This document shows positions 27,145 through 36,163 of a DNA stretch of 56,225 nucleotides, one piece after another. A program made the position numbers and the translations under genes. Below the pieces are notes generated by a model. It saw only the letters and a list, made by a program, of their open reading frames with translations, did not search any database and was not told the DNA's origin. The DNA comes from an uncultured Caulobacter sp. (lineage in GTDB: Bacteria > Pseudomonadota > Alphaproteobacteria > Caulobacterales > Caulobacteraceae), in contig CALKHU010000001.1 of the NCBI GenBank assembly GCA_937991555.1, forward strand, positions 1-56,225, read 5' to 3'. Each line of letters opens with the position of its first letter. The stretch's first letter is position 1.

Positions 27145-28308
27145 ATGGGTGTGCTTCAGGTCGAACGTCCGGCTCCTCTGGCAGAAGAGGACATCGTCAT
27201 CTTCGAGGACGCCGTCGGCAGGTTCTTCGACGAACACGCGCCCGAGTCTCGCGTGGCGAAGTGGCGCAAGGACGGCGTCGTCGAGCGCGCCCTCTGGAAC
27301 GAAGCCGCCGAGGCGGGCCTGGCCTGCCTTTCGATCCCCGAGGAATACGGCGGCATGGGCGGCGACTACCGCCACGAGGTCGTGCTGATGGAGCAGATCG
27401 GCGCCAAGGCGGTCGACGGCTTCGGCCTGTCGCTGCACAACTCGATCGTCGCGCCCTACATCTACCACTACGGCACCGAGGACCAGAAGCGGCGCTGGCT
27501 GCCCAAGCTGGCCACCTGCGAATATGTCGGGGCCATCGCCATGACCGAGCCGGGCGCGGGCAGCGACCTGCAAGGCATCAAGACCACCGCGCGCCTCGAC
27601 GGCAACGAGTACGTCATCAACGGCAGCAAGACCTTCATCACCAACGGCCAGACGGCCAACCTGATCATCGTCGTCTGCAAGACCGACCCGACGCAGGGCG
27701 CGCGCGGCACCTCGCTGATCCTGGTCGAGACCGACAATGCGCCCGGCTTCGAGCGCGGCCGCAACCTCGACAAGCTGGGCATGGAGGCGGCCGACACCTC
27801 CGAGCTGTTCTTCAACGACGTCCGCGTGCCGACCAGCAACCTGCTGGGCGAGGGCGAGGGACACGGCTTCTTCCAACTGATGAGCCAGCTGCCGCAGGAG
27901 CGTCTAAACATCGCCGTCCAGGGCGTCGCCGCCATCGAGCGGGCGCTGGCCCTGACCATCGACTACGTCAAGCAGCGCAAGGCGTTCGGCAAGGCGATCC
28001 TCGACTTCCAGAACACCCAGTTCGTGCTCGCCGAGTGCAAGACCGAGGCGACCGTGGCCAAGGTGTTCGTCAACCACTGCATCGAGCAGCACCTGAAGGG
28101 CAAGCTCGACGCGGCGACCGCCTCGATGGCCAAGTACTGGGTCACCGACCTCGAGAACAAGATCATCGACCGCTGCCTGCAGTTCTTCGGCGGCTTCGGC
28201 TACATGGACGAGTATCCGATCAGCCGGATGTACCGCGACAGCCGCGTGCAGCGGATCTACGGCGGCGCCAACGAGATCATGAAGGTCCTGATCGCGAGGA
28301 CGCTCTGA
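27145..28308 (+). CDS. Acyl-CoA dehydrogenase, long-chain/isovaleryl type
   Basis: A 387-residue four-helix/beta-barrel FAD enzyme with AMTEPGAGSDLQG and the ITNGQTAN substrate region. The usual catalytic Glu position near the C-terminus is Gly (IYGGANEI), while Glu252 in LPQERLNIAV occupies the site used by long-chain and isovaleryl-CoA dehydrogenases, so the protein belongs to that branch. GGAGG before the previous stop serves as ribosome-binding site. Together with LiuR it suggests branched or long acyl-CoA breakdown. Confidence 0.93.
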   Translation: MGVLQVERPAPLAEEDIVIFEDAVGRFFDEHAPESRVAKWRKDGVVERALWNEAAEAGLACLSIPEEYGGMGGDYRHEVVLMEQIGAKAVDGFGLSLHNSIVAPYIYHYGTEDQKRRWLPKLATCEYVGAIAMTEPGAGSDLQGIKTTARLDGNEYVINGSKTFITNGQTANLIIVVCKTDPTQGARGTSLILVETDNAPGFERGRNLDKLGMEAADTSELFFNDVRVPTSNLLGEGEGHGFFQLMSQLPQERLNIAVQGVAAIERALALTIDYVKQRKAFGKAILDFQNTQFVLAECKTEATVAKVFVNHCIEQHLKGKLDAATASMAKYWVTDLENKIIDRCLQFFGGFGYMDEYPISRMYRDSRVQRIYGGANEIMKVLIARTL

Positions 28309-28416
28309 AGCGGAGGCCGGTGAGTCATCCGGCGAGATCGGGTCTGACATGAGCGACCACCTGTCCATCGCGGTCAGCGACCCTTCCGCCGTCCGGGGAG
28401 AAGGGAGAGGGGCCTG

Positions 28417-28884
28417 ATGGCAAAGTATGTCGCCACCATCGACTGGTCGCTGACCGCCGGGCCGGAGGACTTTCTCAAGGGGCGCTACAGCCGCGCCCAC
28501 ACGGTGGCTTTCGACGGCGGGGTGACCATTCCCGGCTCGCCGGCGCCCAGCGTGGTGCCGGCGCCGTGGTCCGACGCGTCGGCGGTCGATCCGGAGGAGA
28601 TGCTGGTGGCGGCGCTCAGCAACTGCCACATGCTGACCTTCCTGCACAAAGCCCGCGAGGCCGGGTTCGTCGTCGCCAGCTACCGCGACGAGGCCGAGGG
28701 GGTGATGCGCAAGACCCCCGAGGGGCGGATCGCGGTTACCAGGGTGGTCCTTCGTCCCCATATCGTCTTCGTCGGCGAGACGCCGGACGCGGCCCGGCTC
28801 GACGCCCTGCACCACGCCGCACACGAGGACTGCTTCATCGCCAACTCGGTGAAGACCGAGGTGGTCGTGGAGAAACCGGCTTGA
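28417..28884 (+). CDS. OsmC/Ohr family peroxiredoxin-like protein
   Basis: The 155-residue protein has the OsmC fold with the two redox cysteines C70 (LSNCHMLTF) and C139 (HEDCFIANS), which reduce organic hydroperoxides. Fatty acid hydroperoxides are typical substrates, which suits its place among beta-oxidation genes. The upstream 100 bases hold a purine-rich stretch including a good ribosome-binding site. Confidence 0.92.
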   Translation: MAKYVATIDWSLTAGPEDFLKGRYSRAHTVAFDGGVTIPGSPAPSVVPAPWSDASAVDPEEMLVAALSNCHMLTFLHKAREAGFVVASYRDEAEGVMRKTPEGRIAVTRVVLRPHIVFVGETPDAARLDALHHAAHEDCFIANSVKTEVVVEKPA

Positions 28885-28889
28885 GCGTT

Positions 28890-29822
28890 CTAGGCCGCGC
28901 TATTGACCGTGTTCCTGCGGATCCGCGCCGCGCCGTCGGCGTCGAGGTCTTCGCGCGTCGCGGACAGGCGGGTCGGGCCCCGGAGCGAGCCGTTGACGGC
29001 GTCGATGCCGGCCTTGCCGGTCGTCGCCTTCGCGAACAGGTAGCGCAGCGACAGGCGTTCGTGGTCGGCGGCGTCCGGCTGGGTGCCGTGCAGGGTGCAG
29101 GCGTGCCACATGGCCGCGTGGCCGGCGGAGCCGGTCAGCAGGCGCTGGCGGCAGACGACCTCGCCGCCGCGCCCGTCGCGGTAGGTCCAGGCGTCGCCCT
29201 CGCGGGTCAGGTCGTGCGGAAACACCGTCGCGCCGAGGCGATGGCTGTCCTCGAGCAGGAACAGCGGCGCGTCGTGCGCGCCGACCTCGTGCAGGTAGAT
29301 GTAGAGGGTGACGAAGTCCGCCTCCCGGTCCCTGTAGTCGATCAGGTCCTGGTGGAAGTCGATGCCGTAGAAGTAGGTGATGTCCCGGTACTGCGGCTTC
29401 ACCCAGGCGCCGAGGTTGTTGACCGGGTTGCCCTCGATCCGGCGTCGCAGCCAGGCCGGCACGGCGGTCTGCGGCACGCCGCAGACAATCTTGCGGTTCA
29501 GCAGGGCGTAGTCTTCGCCGAGCAGGGCGGTCAGCCCCTCGACGAGGGCCGGATCCTGTTCGACGAAGGCGAGGCGATCCCCGAACGTGTCGAGCAGGTT
29601 GCGACCCGGGCGCGGATTGACGCCGGTGTACTGCGGGTCGGCGTCGAACTCGGCCTCGGACAGGAACAGCGCGCCGTCGAAGGACCGCGTCGCGCGGATC
29701 TCCGCCAGCAGCGCCGCGGAGGCGGCCACGTCCACCCCCCGCTCGAACACATGGTAGCCGTGCGCGATGAAGTCGCTCACCGCCGCATGGTCACGAGGGG
29801 TCGCCAGATCGGGGGCCGGCAT
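28890..29822 (-). CDS. Phytanoyl-CoA dioxygenase (PhyH) family Fe(II)/2-oxoglutarate oxygenase
   Basis: A 310-residue jelly-roll oxygenase with metal ligands H157 and D159 (FHQDLID) and H245 (HGTQ), and a 2-oxoglutarate arginine in ERLSLRYLF. PhyH enzymes alpha-hydroxylate branched acyl-CoA or other small substrates. It is the only gene of this block on the minus strand, five bases from the convergent OsmC stop. GGAGG lies nine bases before the ATG. Its upstream region is shared, divergently, with the thiolase gene. Confidence 0.88.
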   Translation of the reverse strand: MPAPDLATPRDHAAVSDFIAHGYHVFERGVDVAASAALLAEIRATRSFDGALFLSEAEFDADPQYTGVNPRPGRNLLDTFGDRLAFVEQDPALVEGLTALLGEDYALLNRKIVCGVPQTAVPAWLRRRIEGNPVNNLGAWVKPQYRDITYFYGIDFHQDLIDYRDREADFVTLYIYLHEVGAHDAPLFLLEDSHRLGATVFPHDLTREGDAWTYRDGRGGEVVCRQRLLTGSAGHAAMWHACTLHGTQPDAADHERLSLRYLFAKATTGKAGIDAVNGSLRGPTRLSATREDLDADGAARIRRNTVNSAA

Positions 29823-29900
29823 CGGTCGTCCTCCATGGTCGGTCTGACCCGACACCGCTTCGATTAACAGAATCCCGATTCCGACCCAAGGAGACACCCA

Positions 29901-31106
29901 ATGGCCGAAGCCTACATCTACGACGCGGTGCGAACGCCCCGCGGCAAGGGCAAGAAGGACGGTTCGCTGCACGAGATGACCTCGCTGTCGCTGGCGACCC
30001 AGGTCCTCGAAGCGCTGCGCGACCGCAACAACCTCGACACCTCGAAGGTCGACGACGTCGTCCTCGGCTGCGTCTCGCCCGTTGGCGAGCAGGGCAGCGA
30101 CATCGCCCGCACCGCGGTGCTGACCGCCGACTACGCCGAGACCACCGCCGGCGTGCAGATCAACCGCTTCTGCGCCAGCGGCCTGGAGGCCGTGAACATG
30201 GCCGCCGCCAAGGTCATCTCCGGCGAGGCCCAGATGGCGATCGGCGGCGGCGTCGAGAGCATGAGCCGCGTGCCGATGGGCAGCGACGGCGGCGCCTGGC
30301 CGACCGATCCGTCCAGCGCCTTCAAGACCTACTTCGCGCCGCAGGGCGTCAGCGCCGACCTGATCGCCACCCTGTACGGCTTCAGCCGCGACGACGTCGA
30401 CGCCTACGCCGTCGAGAGCCAGAGGCGCGCCGCGCGGGCCTGGGAAGAAGGCCGCTTCAAGAAGTCCGTCGTGCCGGTGAAGGACCAGCTGGGCCTGACC
30501 CTGCTGGCCCATGACGAGACCGTCCGCGGCAACACCACGATGCAGACCCTGGCCTCGCTGAGCCCGTCCTTCACGATGCCGGGCGAGATGGCGTTCGACG
30601 CCGTCGTGACCCAGCGCTACCCGCAGGTCGAGCGCGTCAACCACGTCCACCACGCCGGCAACAGCTCGGGCATCGTCGACGGCGCCGCCGGGGTGCTGAT
30701 CGGCAGCAAGGAGATGGGCGACGCGCTCGGCCTGAAGCCGCGCGCGAGGATTCGGGGCGCCGCCTCGATCGGATCGGAGCCGTCGATCATGCTGACCGGC
30801 CCGGCGCTGGTGACCGAGAAGCTGCTCGGCCGCCTTGGCATGACTCCCGCCGACATCGACCTCTACGAGCTGAACGAGGCCTTCGCCTCGGTCGTGCTGC
30901 GCATGATGCAGGCGCTCGACATCCCGCACGAGAAGATGAACGTGAACGGCGGGGCCATCGCCATGGGCCACCCGCTGGGCGCGACCGGCGCGATGATCAT
31001 CGGCACCCTGCTGGACGAGATGGAGCGGACCGACAAGCAGCTCGGCCTGGCGACGCTCTGCGTCGGCGCCGGCATGGGCACCGCCACCGTCATCGAACGC
31101 GTCTAA
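29901..31106 (+). CDS. Acetyl-CoA C-acyltransferase (FadA-type thiolase)
   Basis: The 401-residue thiolase has Cys91 in NRFCASGLEA, the NEAFA motif, the GGAIAMGHPLGATGA His loop and the C-terminal CVGAGMG with the second catalytic Cys. It cleaves 3-ketoacyl-CoA, the last beta-oxidation step. It forms an operon with the FadB-type gene 25 bases downstream. AAGGAGA lies before the ATG. Confidence 0.95.
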   Translation: MAEAYIYDAVRTPRGKGKKDGSLHEMTSLSLATQVLEALRDRNNLDTSKVDDVVLGCVSPVGEQGSDIARTAVLTADYAETTAGVQINRFCASGLEAVNMAAAKVISGEAQMAIGGGVESMSRVPMGSDGGAWPTDPSSAFKTYFAPQGVSADLIATLYGFSRDDVDAYAVESQRRAARAWEEGRFKKSVVPVKDQLGLTLLAHDETVRGNTTMQTLASLSPSFTMPGEMAFDAVVTQRYPQVERVNHVHHAGNSSGIVDGAAGVLIGSKEMGDALGLKPRARIRGAASIGSEPSIMLTGPALVTEKLLGRLGMTPADIDLYELNEAFASVVLRMMQALDIPHEKMNVNGGAIAMGHPLGATGAMIIGTLLDEMERTDKQLGLATLCVGAGMGTATVIERV

Positions 31107-31131
31107 CCCTCGACCCCAAGGACCAGTGACA

Positions 31132-33339
31132 ATGGAAAACTTCAAGATCGAGGTCGACGGCGACGGGATCGCCCTGGTGACTTTCGACGTCCCCGGCCGC
31201 AGCATGAACACCCTGACCGGCAAGGTCATCGCCGAGATCGGCGAGGTGGTCGAACGCATCAAGACCGACGCGGCCATCAAGGGCGCGGTCATCGCCTCCG
31301 GCAAGGCCAGCGGCTTCTGCGCCGGCGCGGACCTGGGCGAGCTGGGCGGCTCGGCCGGCGCCGGCGGCGGCGAGGACAGGCGTTCGGCCGAGGAGCAGCT
31401 GCGCGCGGCCTTCGACGGCGCCTTCGCGCTGAACAAGGCGTTCCGGGCGCTGGAGACCTGCGGCAAGCCGGTGGCGACCGCGCTGGAAGGCCTGGCGCTG
31501 GGCGGCGGGCTCGAGTTCGCGCTGGCCACCCACTATCGCGTCGCGGCCGACAATCCGAAGCTCCAGCTCGGCCTGCCGGAAGCCAAGGTCGGCCTGCTGC
31601 CGGGCGCCGGCGGCACGCAGCGGCTGCCGCGCATCATGGGCGCCATGAACGCCGCACCCTACCTGCTCGAGGGCAAGTCGATGTCGGCCAAGGAGGCCCT
31701 GGCCAAGGGCGTCGTCGGCGCCGTGGTCGAGCCGGGCAAGACGATCGAGGCGGCCAAGGCCTGGGTGAAGACCGGCGATCCGGTCGCGCCCTGGGACAAG
31801 AAGGACTTCAGGCTGCCCGGCGGCGGTCCCTACAGCCCGACCGGCGGCCAGGTCTTCATCATGGGCAACGCCATGCTGCGGAAGACCACCTACGGCAACT
31901 TCCCGGCCCAGCTGAACATCCTGAAGTGCCTGTACGAAGGCCTTCAGGTGCCGATCGACGCGGCCCTGCGCATCGAGACCCGCTACTTCCTCAAGACCAT
32001 GCAGTCGCCGCAGGCGCGCGGCATGATCCGCACCCTGTTCCTGTCGATGCAGGAGCTGGGCAAGGGCTCGGGCCGTCCGGCCGGCGTGGCGCCTTACGAT
32101 GTGAAGAAGGTCGCCGTGCTCGGCGCCGGGATGATGGGCGCGGGCATCGCCTATGTGCAGGCCCAGGCCGGGATCGAGACCGTGCTGGTCGACGTCTCCG
32201 TCGAGGCGGCCGAGAAGGGCAAGGGCTATGCCCGCAGCCTGGTCGAGAAGGCGGTGAAGCGCGGCAAGATGACGGCCGAGAAGGGCGAGGCCCTGCTGGC
32301 CCTGATCCATCCGACGGCGGACTACGCCGACGTGAAGGGCAGCGACCTGGTCGTCGAGGCCGTGTTCGAGAGCCGCGAGCTGAAGGCCACGGTGACCAAG
32401 CTCGCCGAGGCCCAGCTGGCCGAGACGGCGGTGTTCGGCTCCAACACCTCGACGCTGCCGATCACCGGCCTGGCCGAGGCCTCGGTGCGGCCGGCCAACT
32501 TCATCGGCATCCACTTCTTCTCGCCGGTCGACAAGATGGGCCTGGTCGAGATCATCATGGGCAAGCAGACATCCGACGAGACGCTGGCCAAGTCGATCGA
32601 CTACGTCCTGAAGATCCGCAAGACGCCGATCGTCGTGAACGACTCGCGCGGCTTCTACACGTCGCGCTGCTTCGGCACCTACATCCAGGAAGGCCTCGAG
32701 ATGCTGGCCGAGGGCATCGCCCCGGCGATCATCGACAACGTCGGCCGGGCGACCGGCATGCCGCGCGGCCCGCTGGAACTGAACGACGATGTCGCCCTCG
32801 ACCTCGCCTACAAGGTCCGTGAGCAGACGAAGAAGGACCTCGGCGACCAGTATGTCGGCGGGCCGGTCGACGCCCTCATCACCAAGATGGTCGTCGATCT
32901 CGAGCGCTTCGGCCGCAAGAACGGCAAGGGCTTCTACGACTATCCGGCCGATGGCGGCGCCAAGACGCTGTGGCCGGGGCTGAAGGAGCTGGTCGCGGTG
33001 AAGACGGCGGAGGCCGACAAGGCGCTGATCGAGGAGATCCGCACCCGGCTGCTGTACCGCCAGGCCGTCGAGGCGGCGCGCTGCTTCGAGGAGGGCGTGC
33101 TGACCGACCCGCGCGACGGCGATGTCGGCGCCATCCTGGGCTGGGGCTTCGCGCCCTGGACCGGCGGCCCGATCAGCCTGATCGACTCGGTGGGCACGAA
33201 GGCGTTCGTGGCCAGGCTCGACGACCTGACCGCGAAGTACGGCTCACGCTACGCGCCGGGCAAGCTGCTGCGGGAGATGGCCGAGAAGAACGAGACCTTC
33301 TACGGCCGCTTCGGCGCCAGGGCGAAGGCGGCGGCCTAG
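31132..33339 (+). CDS. FadB/FadJ-type enoyl-CoA hydratase / 3-hydroxyacyl-CoA dehydrogenase
   Basis: A 735-residue bifunctional enzyme. Residues 1-300 are the crotonase domain (SGFCAGADLGEL, LALGGGLEFALA); near residue 328 a Rossmann motif GAGMMGAGIA starts the NAD-binding dehydrogenase, with GIHFFSPVDKM and two 3HCDH C-terminal domains, the second ending GWGFAPWTGGP. It performs the middle two steps of beta-oxidation in complex with the upstream thiolase. The ATG was taken because AAGGA is nine bases away; a GTG two codons earlier is too close. Confidence 0.95.
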   Translation: MENFKIEVDGDGIALVTFDVPGRSMNTLTGKVIAEIGEVVERIKTDAAIKGAVIASGKASGFCAGADLGELGGSAGAGGGEDRRSAEEQLRAAFDGAFALNKAFRALETCGKPVATALEGLALGGGLEFALATHYRVAADNPKLQLGLPEAKVGLLPGAGGTQRLPRIMGAMNAAPYLLEGKSMSAKEALAKGVVGAVVEPGKTIEAAKAWVKTGDPVAPWDKKDFRLPGGGPYSPTGGQVFIMGNAMLRKTTYGNFPAQLNILKCLYEGLQVPIDAALRIETRYFLKTMQSPQARGMIRTLFLSMQELGKGSGRPAGVAPYDVKKVAVLGAGMMGAGIAYVQAQAGIETVLVDVSVEAAEKGKGYARSLVEKAVKRGKMTAEKGEALLALIHPTADYADVKGSDLVVEAVFESRELKATVTKLAEAQLAETAVFGSNTSTLPITGLAEASVRPANFIGIHFFSPVDKMGLVEIIMGKQTSDETLAKSIDYVLKIRKTPIVVNDSRGFYTSRCFGTYIQEGLEMLAEGIAPAIIDNVGRATGMPRGPLELNDDVALDLAYKVREQTKKDLGDQYVGGPVDALITKMVVDLERFGRKNGKGFYDYPADGGAKTLWPGLKELVAVKTAEADKALIEEIRTRLLYRQAVEAARCFEEGVLTDPRDGDVGAILGWGFAPWTGGPISLIDSVGTKAFVARLDDLTAKYGSRYAPGKLLREMAEKNETFYGRFGARAKAAA

Positions 33340-33362
33340 GCCGACTGACCGCTGTGGCATTG

Positions 33363-33395
33363 GGGGCGCGATCCGCGAGGGTCGCGCCCCTTTTT
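33363..33395 (+). terminator. Strong Rho-independent terminator of the beta-oxidation operon
   Basis: ggggcgcga and tcgcgcccc form a nine-pair GC stem with a ten-base loop followed by five T. It lies 24 bases after the FadB-type stop. Confidence 0.85.
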
Positions 33396-33399
33396 CCGT

Positions 33400-33954
33400 C
33401 TAGGCGCCCTTCGACTGTTGATGGGCCGCCCGGAACAGGCCGGCGGAGAGCAGCCAGAGCAGGGTGAAGACGACCGCCGGTCCGGGCGGGACGTTCTGGC
33501 CGGCGACGGCGGCGGCGACGAGGCCGGCGCACTGGATCACCGCGCCGGCCGCCAGGGTCAGCGCCAGCCCCCTGGCGCGGAAGCGCGAGACGATGGCGCC
33601 GACGATCATCAGCAGCAGCATGCCGGCGAACAGCAGGTTCCACACATTGTCCTCGTTGCCGATGAAGCCGACGGCGAGGTTGGCCCAGACCAGCAGGAAG
33701 CCGGTGAGCACAGCCACGGCGGCGCCGAAGCGGTACAGGACGTTGTCCGACAGCCGGATCGTCAGCTCGTAGCCGCCCCCGACCGCCGCCAGCATCAGGC
33801 CCATGACGATGAAGTCGGTCTCGTCCCAGTTCACCTCGCGGGTGAAGCGCATGGCGACGAGCGGGATCATGAGCAGGCCCGCAAGGCCGCCCCAGATGAA
33901 AGGCCGAAGCCGGTTCTTCGGCCGGTCGGCCGCGGTGTCGTCGGATCGCGTCAT
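33400..33954 (-). CDS. Five-helix membrane protein of unknown function
   Basis: A 184-residue protein with a short charged N-terminus (residues 1-18) and about five membrane helices. The conserved-looking loop MRFTREVNWDETDF connects helices 1 and 2 and is acidic/aromatic. The family looks like one of the conserved hypothetical membrane proteins of alphaproteobacteria; I cannot name it. AGGGG precedes the ATG. Function unknown. Confidence 0.75.
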   Translation of the reverse strand: MTRSDDTAADRPKNRLRPFIWGGLAGLLMIPLVAMRFTREVNWDETDFIVMGLMLAAVGGGYELTIRLSDNVLYRFGAAVAVLTGFLLVWANLAVGFIGNEDNVWNLLFAGMLLLMIVGAIVSRFRARGLALTLAAGAVIQCAGLVAAAVAGQNVPPGPAVVFTLLWLLSAGLFRAAHQQSKGA

Positions 33955-34055
33955 GGTCTGCCCCTGTGCAATGGCGTAATGCGGGGCAGTCTGCCCGGCG
34001 GGGCGGTGAGCGACATGAGCGGGGGGTGAGGACTCGCTGAAAAGCGGCCCTCACC

Positions 34056-34259
34056 TCAGCCGGGCGACCAGCCCGGGGGCTCGGCGCGTTCGAGGATGTC
34101 CCAGCCGTCGTCCGTCCGCTCGGCGTGGAAGTAGGCGCTCATCCCCTCCATCCGGCGAAGCAGCTCCGCCGGCGCCTCGACGATGTCGGCGACGCCCGGC
34201 GCATAGAGCACCAGGTGGTCGGCGCGGGGCAGCACGGGTCGGACGAGGCGGACAATCAT
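34056..34259 (-). CDS. Small conserved-hypothetical-like protein, 67 residues
   Basis: The product starts MIVRLVRPVLPRADHL and contains MSAYFHAERTDDGWDILER, a pattern like short proteins with an AYFEAEW...GW motif seen in alphaproteobacteria (recalled, not searched). It is soluble and acidic in the second half. The ribosome-binding site is weak. Function unknown. Confidence 0.5.
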   Translation of the reverse strand: MIVRLVRPVLPRADHLVLYAPGVADIVEAPAELLRRMEGMSAYFHAERTDDGWDILERAEPPGWSPG

Positions 34260-34361
34260 GCCCGTCGAACGGCCGGGCCCGGCGACCGTTCCGCCCGGCC
34301 GCTGCGGAACCCTCCGCCCCTGACGGCAGTTTCCAGACGGTCTTTTCAGAGGAGGTCTGAC

Positions 34362-34655
34362 ATGGCCGTGGACAGAACCATCAAACATCGCGACGGCACC
34401 GTCGAACGGGTGACCACCAGCGAGGGCGGCGCCGTCCGCGAACGCAGCGGCGGCGGGGCCGGGACCATCGTGGCGCTGGTGATCGGCCTGCTCGTCGTGC
34501 TGGTCGTCGGCTATTTCCTGATGACCATGAGCCGCAGCGAGCAACTGGAGGCCAACGCCGTCTCGAGCGCAGCCGAGAGCGTCAGCGGCGCGGCCGAGAG
34601 CGTCGGCGACGCCGCCCAGAACGCGGCCCAGTCGCTGCCGGCCCCGACCAACTAG
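34362..34655 (+). CDS. Single-pass membrane protein of unknown function
   Basis: The 97-residue protein has a charged N-terminal 35 residues, one membrane helix (TIVALVIGLLVVLVVGYF, about 38-56) and an Ala/Ser-rich C-terminal tail with repeats of AESVSGAAESVGDAAQNAAQ, likely helical and periplasmic. AGGAGG at ideal spacing supports translation from this ATG. Family not recognised. Confidence 0.75.
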   Translation: MAVDRTIKHRDGTVERVTTSEGGAVRERSGGGAGTIVALVIGLLVVLVVGYFLMTMSRSEQLEANAVSSAAESVSGAAESVGDAAQNAAQSLPAPTN

Positions 34656-34705
34656 CGCGGTTCCACCGCCGGACGACATCGGGCGTGTGCGGGCGCGCCC
34701 GACCG

Positions 34706-35212
34706 TCAGTCCAGATTTTCCGGGATCAGCCGCTCGACGATCACGCAATCGCGCCAGACGCCGTCGAGCTTGCCGTGTTTCTCATGCACGCCGATCTGTC
34801 TGAAGCCGGACCAGGCCATGAGGTCGAGGCTGGCCCGGTTCTCCGGAAACACGCGCGACAGAAGCTTCCAGAGGCCTGCTTCGCGCGCGGCGTCGACCAG
34901 GGCTGACATCGCCGCCCTGCCGACGCCGCGTCCGCGCGCCGAGCGGGCGACGTAGACCGAGAACTCGCCGATGCCCGCGTAGCAGCAGCGGTCCGCGTAC
35001 GGATGGGCCACGGCGTAGCCGAGGACCTCGCCGGTTCCGTCCGTGACCACGACAAAGGCCTTCGCGCCGTCAAACCAGGCCCCGATATCGGCCACGGTCC
35101 GAGGCGTGGTCTCGAACGTGCCGATCCGGTCCTCGATTCCCTGGTTATACTTCGCCGCGATCACAGCCGCGTCGGCAGGGACGGCTGGGCGGGTCGACAG
35201 AATCGCCGTCAT
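34706..35212 (-). CDS. arsN1: ArsN1-like N-acetyltransferase (arsinothricin/phosphinothricin type GNAT)
   Basis: A 168-residue GNAT with the phosphinothricin acetyltransferase layout: RPAVPADAAVIAAKYNQGI, TFETTPR, the acetyl-CoA loop ARGRGVGRAA and a late FPENRASLDL with GFRQIGVHEKHGKLDG. In arsenic loci this subgroup is ArsN1, which acetylates the arsenic antibiotic arsinothricin. It is divergent from arsI with 71 bases between starts and shares its operator, supporting that assignment. The start is the ATG matching the family; an earlier in-frame ATG would run through the operator. Confidence 0.82.
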   Translation of the reverse strand: MTAILSTRPAVPADAAVIAAKYNQGIEDRIGTFETTPRTVADIGAWFDGAKAFVVVTDGTGEVLGYAVAHPYADRCCYAGIGEFSVYVARSARGRGVGRAAMSALVDAAREAGLWKLLSRVFPENRASLDLMAWSGFRQIGVHEKHGKLDGVWRDCVIVERLIPENLD

Positions 35213-35228
35213 CGGCCAAGTCTCCGGC

Positions 35229-35257
35229 TTGACAGTTCCATTATTCCAGAAATACAG
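35229..35257. promoter_or_regulatory. ArsR operator and promoter between arsN1 and arsI
   Basis: AGTTC and GAAAT (35234-35253) flank ten bases, a near-dyad that matches the arsR-proximal site at 35790 on the opposite strand in 13 of 19 positions (TTCTGGnATnnnnGAACT). A consensus -35 TTGACA (35229-35234) overlaps it by one base; the -10, ATACAG, is weak. One site could control both divergent genes. Confidence 0.6.
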
Positions 35258-35283
35258 AAGAGATGGACACAACGGAGGACGCC

Positions 35284-35760
35284 ATGAAGCGCCTGCACCT
35301 GCACGTGAGCGTGCCTGACCTCGCTCAATCGATCCAGTTCTACGAAACCCTTTTCGGCGCGCCGCCGACGGTGGTGAAGGACGACTACGCCAAGTGGATG
35401 CTCGACGATCCGCGGGTCAACCTCGCGATCTCGACGCACCGCGCGCCCGGCCTTGACCACGTCGGCATCCAGGTCGACAGCGCAGCGGAGCTGGGCGAGC
35501 TCGCCACCCGGCTGAAGGCGGCCGGCGCCCAGACCTTCGACGAGGCCGATACGACCTGCTGCTACGCCAGGTCCGACAAGAGCTGGGTCGCCGATCCGGC
35601 CGGGCTGCGCTGGGAGACCTTCTTCACCCACGGCGAGGCGACCACCTACGGCGAGAGCGAAGCCCTGGCGGCCATGGACGCGGCCGCACCCGCGGCCGGG
35701 GCCTGCTGCGGCCCGCAGGTCGCGGCGCCGCAACCCGCGCCGGCGGCGTCTTGCTGCTGA
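35284..35760 (+). CDS. arsI: ArsI/CadI family dioxygenase (C-As lyase)
   Basis: The 158-residue VOC-fold protein matches ArsI, which splits the carbon-arsenic bond of trivalent methyl- and arylarsenicals. The vicinal cysteines C92-C93 in TTCCYARSDKSW bind arsenic, and the likely Fe(II) ligands are H5, H59 (GLDHVGIQV) and E111 (RWETFF). The C-terminus adds further Cys pairs (ACCGPQ, ASCC), as often in this family. GGAGG precedes the ATG. It is the first gene of the arsI-R-C-aqpS run. Confidence 0.92.
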   Translation: MKRLHLHVSVPDLAQSIQFYETLFGAPPTVVKDDYAKWMLDDPRVNLAISTHRAPGLDHVGIQVDSAAELGELATRLKAAGAQTFDEADTTCCYARSDKSWVADPAGLRWETFFTHGEATTYGESEALAAMDAAAPAAGACCGPQVAAPQPAPAASCC

Positions 35761-35774
35761 CACAAAACCTTCGC

Positions 35775-35809
35775 TTGGCGGCGTTCGAGAGTTCTGGCAT
35801 TCGCGAACT
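35775..35809 (+). promoter_or_regulatory. arsR promoter with dyad operator abutting the start codon
   Basis: AGTTC-tggcattcgc-GAACT (35790-35809) is a perfect 5-bp dyad that ends at the base before the arsR ATG. TTGGCG (35775-35780) and CATTCG (35798-35803) 17 bases apart would give a transcript starting at the ATG, so the mRNA may be leaderless. The operator covers the -10 box. The -10 match is poor. Confidence 0.5.
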
Positions 35810-36163
35810 ATGGAAATCGAGAACGCCGCCGGCGCCCTGGGCGCCCTGGCCCACCAGGGCCGCCTGGAGATCTTCCGCCTTCTGGTCCAGGCCGGGCCCG
35901 AAGGCATGGCGGCGGGCGACATCGCCCGCGCCTCGGGCATGCTGCCCAACACCCTGTCGACCAACCTGAACGTCCTCGCCGCCGCCGGCTTGGTGGCCTC
36001 GCGCCGGGCGGGACGGTCGATCATCTACACCGCCGGCTATGACCGCATGCGGGAGCTCCTGACCTTTCTGATGGAGGACTGCTGCGCCGGCCGGGCGGAG
36101 ATCTGCCGGCCGCTGGTCGGCATCGCGAGCGGCGCCTGCGTCGCCGAGGGGCGGACCTGCTGA
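35810..36163 (+). CDS. arsR: ArsR family arsenic-responsive repressor
   Basis: The 117-residue winged-helix protein has ALAHQGRLEIFRLLVQAG, the recognition helix region MLPNTLSTNLNVLAAAGLV and wing RAGRSIIYTAG. Cysteines for As(III) lie at the C-terminal end (EDCCAGRAEIC, GACVAEGRTC) rather than in the DNA-binding helix, the arrangement of the C-terminal-Cys ArsR group. It should repress arsI, arsN1 and itself. Its stop overlaps arsC (TGATG). Confidence 0.92.
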   Translation: MEIENAAGALGALAHQGRLEIFRLLVQAGPEGMAAGDIARASGMLPNTLSTNLNVLAAAGLVASRRAGRSIIYTAGYDRMRELLTFLMEDCCAGRAEICRPLVGIASGACVAEGRTC

